This document shows, in pieces, positions 62,621 through 64,000 of a stretch of DNA of 64,000 nucleotides. The position numbers and the translations under genes are program-made. The DNA comes from Penelope pileata. Lineage: Eukaryota; Chordata; Aves; Galliformes; Cracidae. Under the pieces are notes generated by a model. The model had not been told where the DNA came from and searched no databases. It saw only the letters and a list, made by a program, of their open reading frames with translations. The stretch's first letter is position 1; the number at the start of each line of letters is the position of its first letter. The stretch covers positions 250,401 to 314,400 of the forward strand of contig WBMW01005527.1 in assembly GCA_013396635.1 (NCBI GenBank), in the 5' to 3' direction.

Positions 62621-64000
62621 GTTGTTTAGGGAGCAGCAATTTGCAACTACACAGTATTAAAATTGTCTTCAGTAGAATTCTGCATAAAACAAACTTATAA
62701 GTTTCATAACACATCTGGGTTTCCTGTGGGAAAGAGTCTGGGAAAGATACTTTCATATAATTGTCTGTGCCTTACAAGCTCATATACTGAAACCACTGTT
62801 AGTATAACCATGCTGGCACAGGGCAAGGGAGACTAGAACCTCATACACCTTCTCATTTCAGAGTCCAACAACAACATTCAAGTACCAGAACCAATCCAGA
62901 CAGTGGATCTCATTTGCAAAGGGTATCAGTTACTGTTTTCTGCTTGCTTATTTGTAAATCCAAAATCTATTTAGATCCTGATCACAGTACATCAGCATTC
63001 TTGAGGGCCAGATGAAGTCCTGAGAATTTTGTGGCACCTAATCAGCTTAAGTTTTCCTACAATTCCAGAACCATTAATTGTTAAAAACTGCATAGTAAGC
63101 AATGTAAAGAAGCCTCTGTTTACATATAGCCAACAGTACTTACTAATGACATTCCTTTGACAAGTTGAATTATTGAAGTAAGGAGGTGATTGCAGAGGGG
63201 CAGACAAAGCCATCTGGCCACTAATTGCAAACCATTCAGGAAGAAATTAATGGATGTTCCAGGTACCCATATTTTCTGTATTTTATGAGTTTAAGCACTT
63301 ATTTTTCTTAGTCTTTTTGTTCCTTTATCATTCAGAATCAGTATTTCCATTTCTTTATCACTCAGAATCAGCATTTCCATTTCACAAATTATCCAAGAAC
63401 TTCTCTATGACACGTCCATGGTGTACAATATTCTCATTTTCCAGATTTTTCATTTGTTAAAACTAAAGAAAAAAAAAATAAAAAATCAAGTCTAGTACAC
63501 TTTTCAAATAATATTTATGTAACTTTCAGGAGAGTCATTCCCTACAACCACTATATGCATTTGTGGGTTTGTATTGTGGTATACTGATTTTTTAAAACGA
63601 CATTAAGGGATTCAATTAGGTACTAAATGTACCCTGAGAGCCCAGAGCTAACTCTTTTAGATAGAGTTGTTTGTCTAGAACGTACAGTGAAGCAACATCA
63701 TCTGTGCAAGTGCTAGAAGAACAGAAACAGGTTGGGGAAAGCAGTTCTGAAGTTACATTTAGCATAGAAGTATTTACAATGTCATTTCAAAGGATGGAGA
63801 ACAGAAAGCTGATAGAAGATTAACAACTCAGGGAACCACAGGTCAACACCTTTGCTGCACTGGGAAAGAGACCAGGAGGACCAGCTTCCACAGTAACTGA
63901 ACTTACAGACTACACTTGGCAAAAGAAAAGTTGTTTCAGAACGCCTCTGAAGAGTACTTAAGATCAGAGCAGTGCAAAATTCCCTATGTTTTCTTTATTT
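62621..64000. other. Intergenic, no gene recognised
   Basis: AT-rich unique sequence to the window end, with one tandem duplication (63324-63383) and an A-rich run near 63468-63485. No gene or transposon was recognised. Confidence 0.55.
63324..63383. repeat. Tandem duplication of a 30-bp unit
   Basis: Units 63324-63353 and 63354-63383 start TTTATCA and end ATTTCCATTTC. They differ at two positions, both T/C. A recent head-to-tail duplication. Confidence 0.96.

Overview
This is vertebrate nuclear DNA, almost certainly from a bird and probably a galliform (chicken, turkey or quail type). The evidence is a GABA-A receptor gamma-2 (GABRG2) 3' end with intron/exon structure, plus an avian repeat set: CR1 LINE fragments with the typical ATTCTATG-like 3' tail, two solo LTRs of an avian ERV family, and a deleted mariner copy of the type I associate with galliforms. 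No SINEs are recognisable. Base composition is AT-rich, with no CpG island and short scattered ORFs, which fits a gene-poor region.

Layout. Positions 1-about 3770 are the last part of GABRG2 on the + strand. They hold the end of the intron before the alternative exon, the 24-nt neuronal microexon of the gamma-2 long isoform (410-433), a 1.37-kb intron, the terminal coding exon (1807-2082; second half of the TM3-TM4 loop and TM4) and a 3'UTR of about 1.7 kb ending near two closely spaced AATAAA signals. Positions from about 3.8 kb to 64 kb contain no protein-coding gene that I can support. From established knowledge, GABRG2 lies at the edge of a large gene desert in amniotes, and the window fits that.

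The desert carries a solo LTR with perfect 5-bp target-site duplications (4395-4916, minus), a short LTR-end fragment near 16.46 kb, a CR1 whose 3' and 5' portions lie in opposite orientation (22.8-23.45 kb), a CR1 fragment lacking its 3' end (about 54.97-55.25 kb), a second LTR (57.9-58.5 kb, plus), a cluster of decayed CR1 pieces (60.3-60.85 kb) and an internally deleted mariner (about 62230-62618). There are also three short, recent tandem duplications (47, 30 and 30 bp), several perfect inverted repeats, homopolymer tracts, and one 19-base N gap inside a poly(A) run.

The only gene-level function visible is GABRG2: regulated inclusion of the 8-residue insert, then the receptor-trafficking loop (AP2/Src-family tyrosines, palmitoylated cysteines, GABARAP-binding stretch) and the last membrane helix. 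I found no new multi-gene system. The most interesting local items are the microexon's splice-site architecture, the split CR1 that records a local rearrangement, the promoter-like content of the LTR, and a GC-rich candidate exon at 16966-17041.
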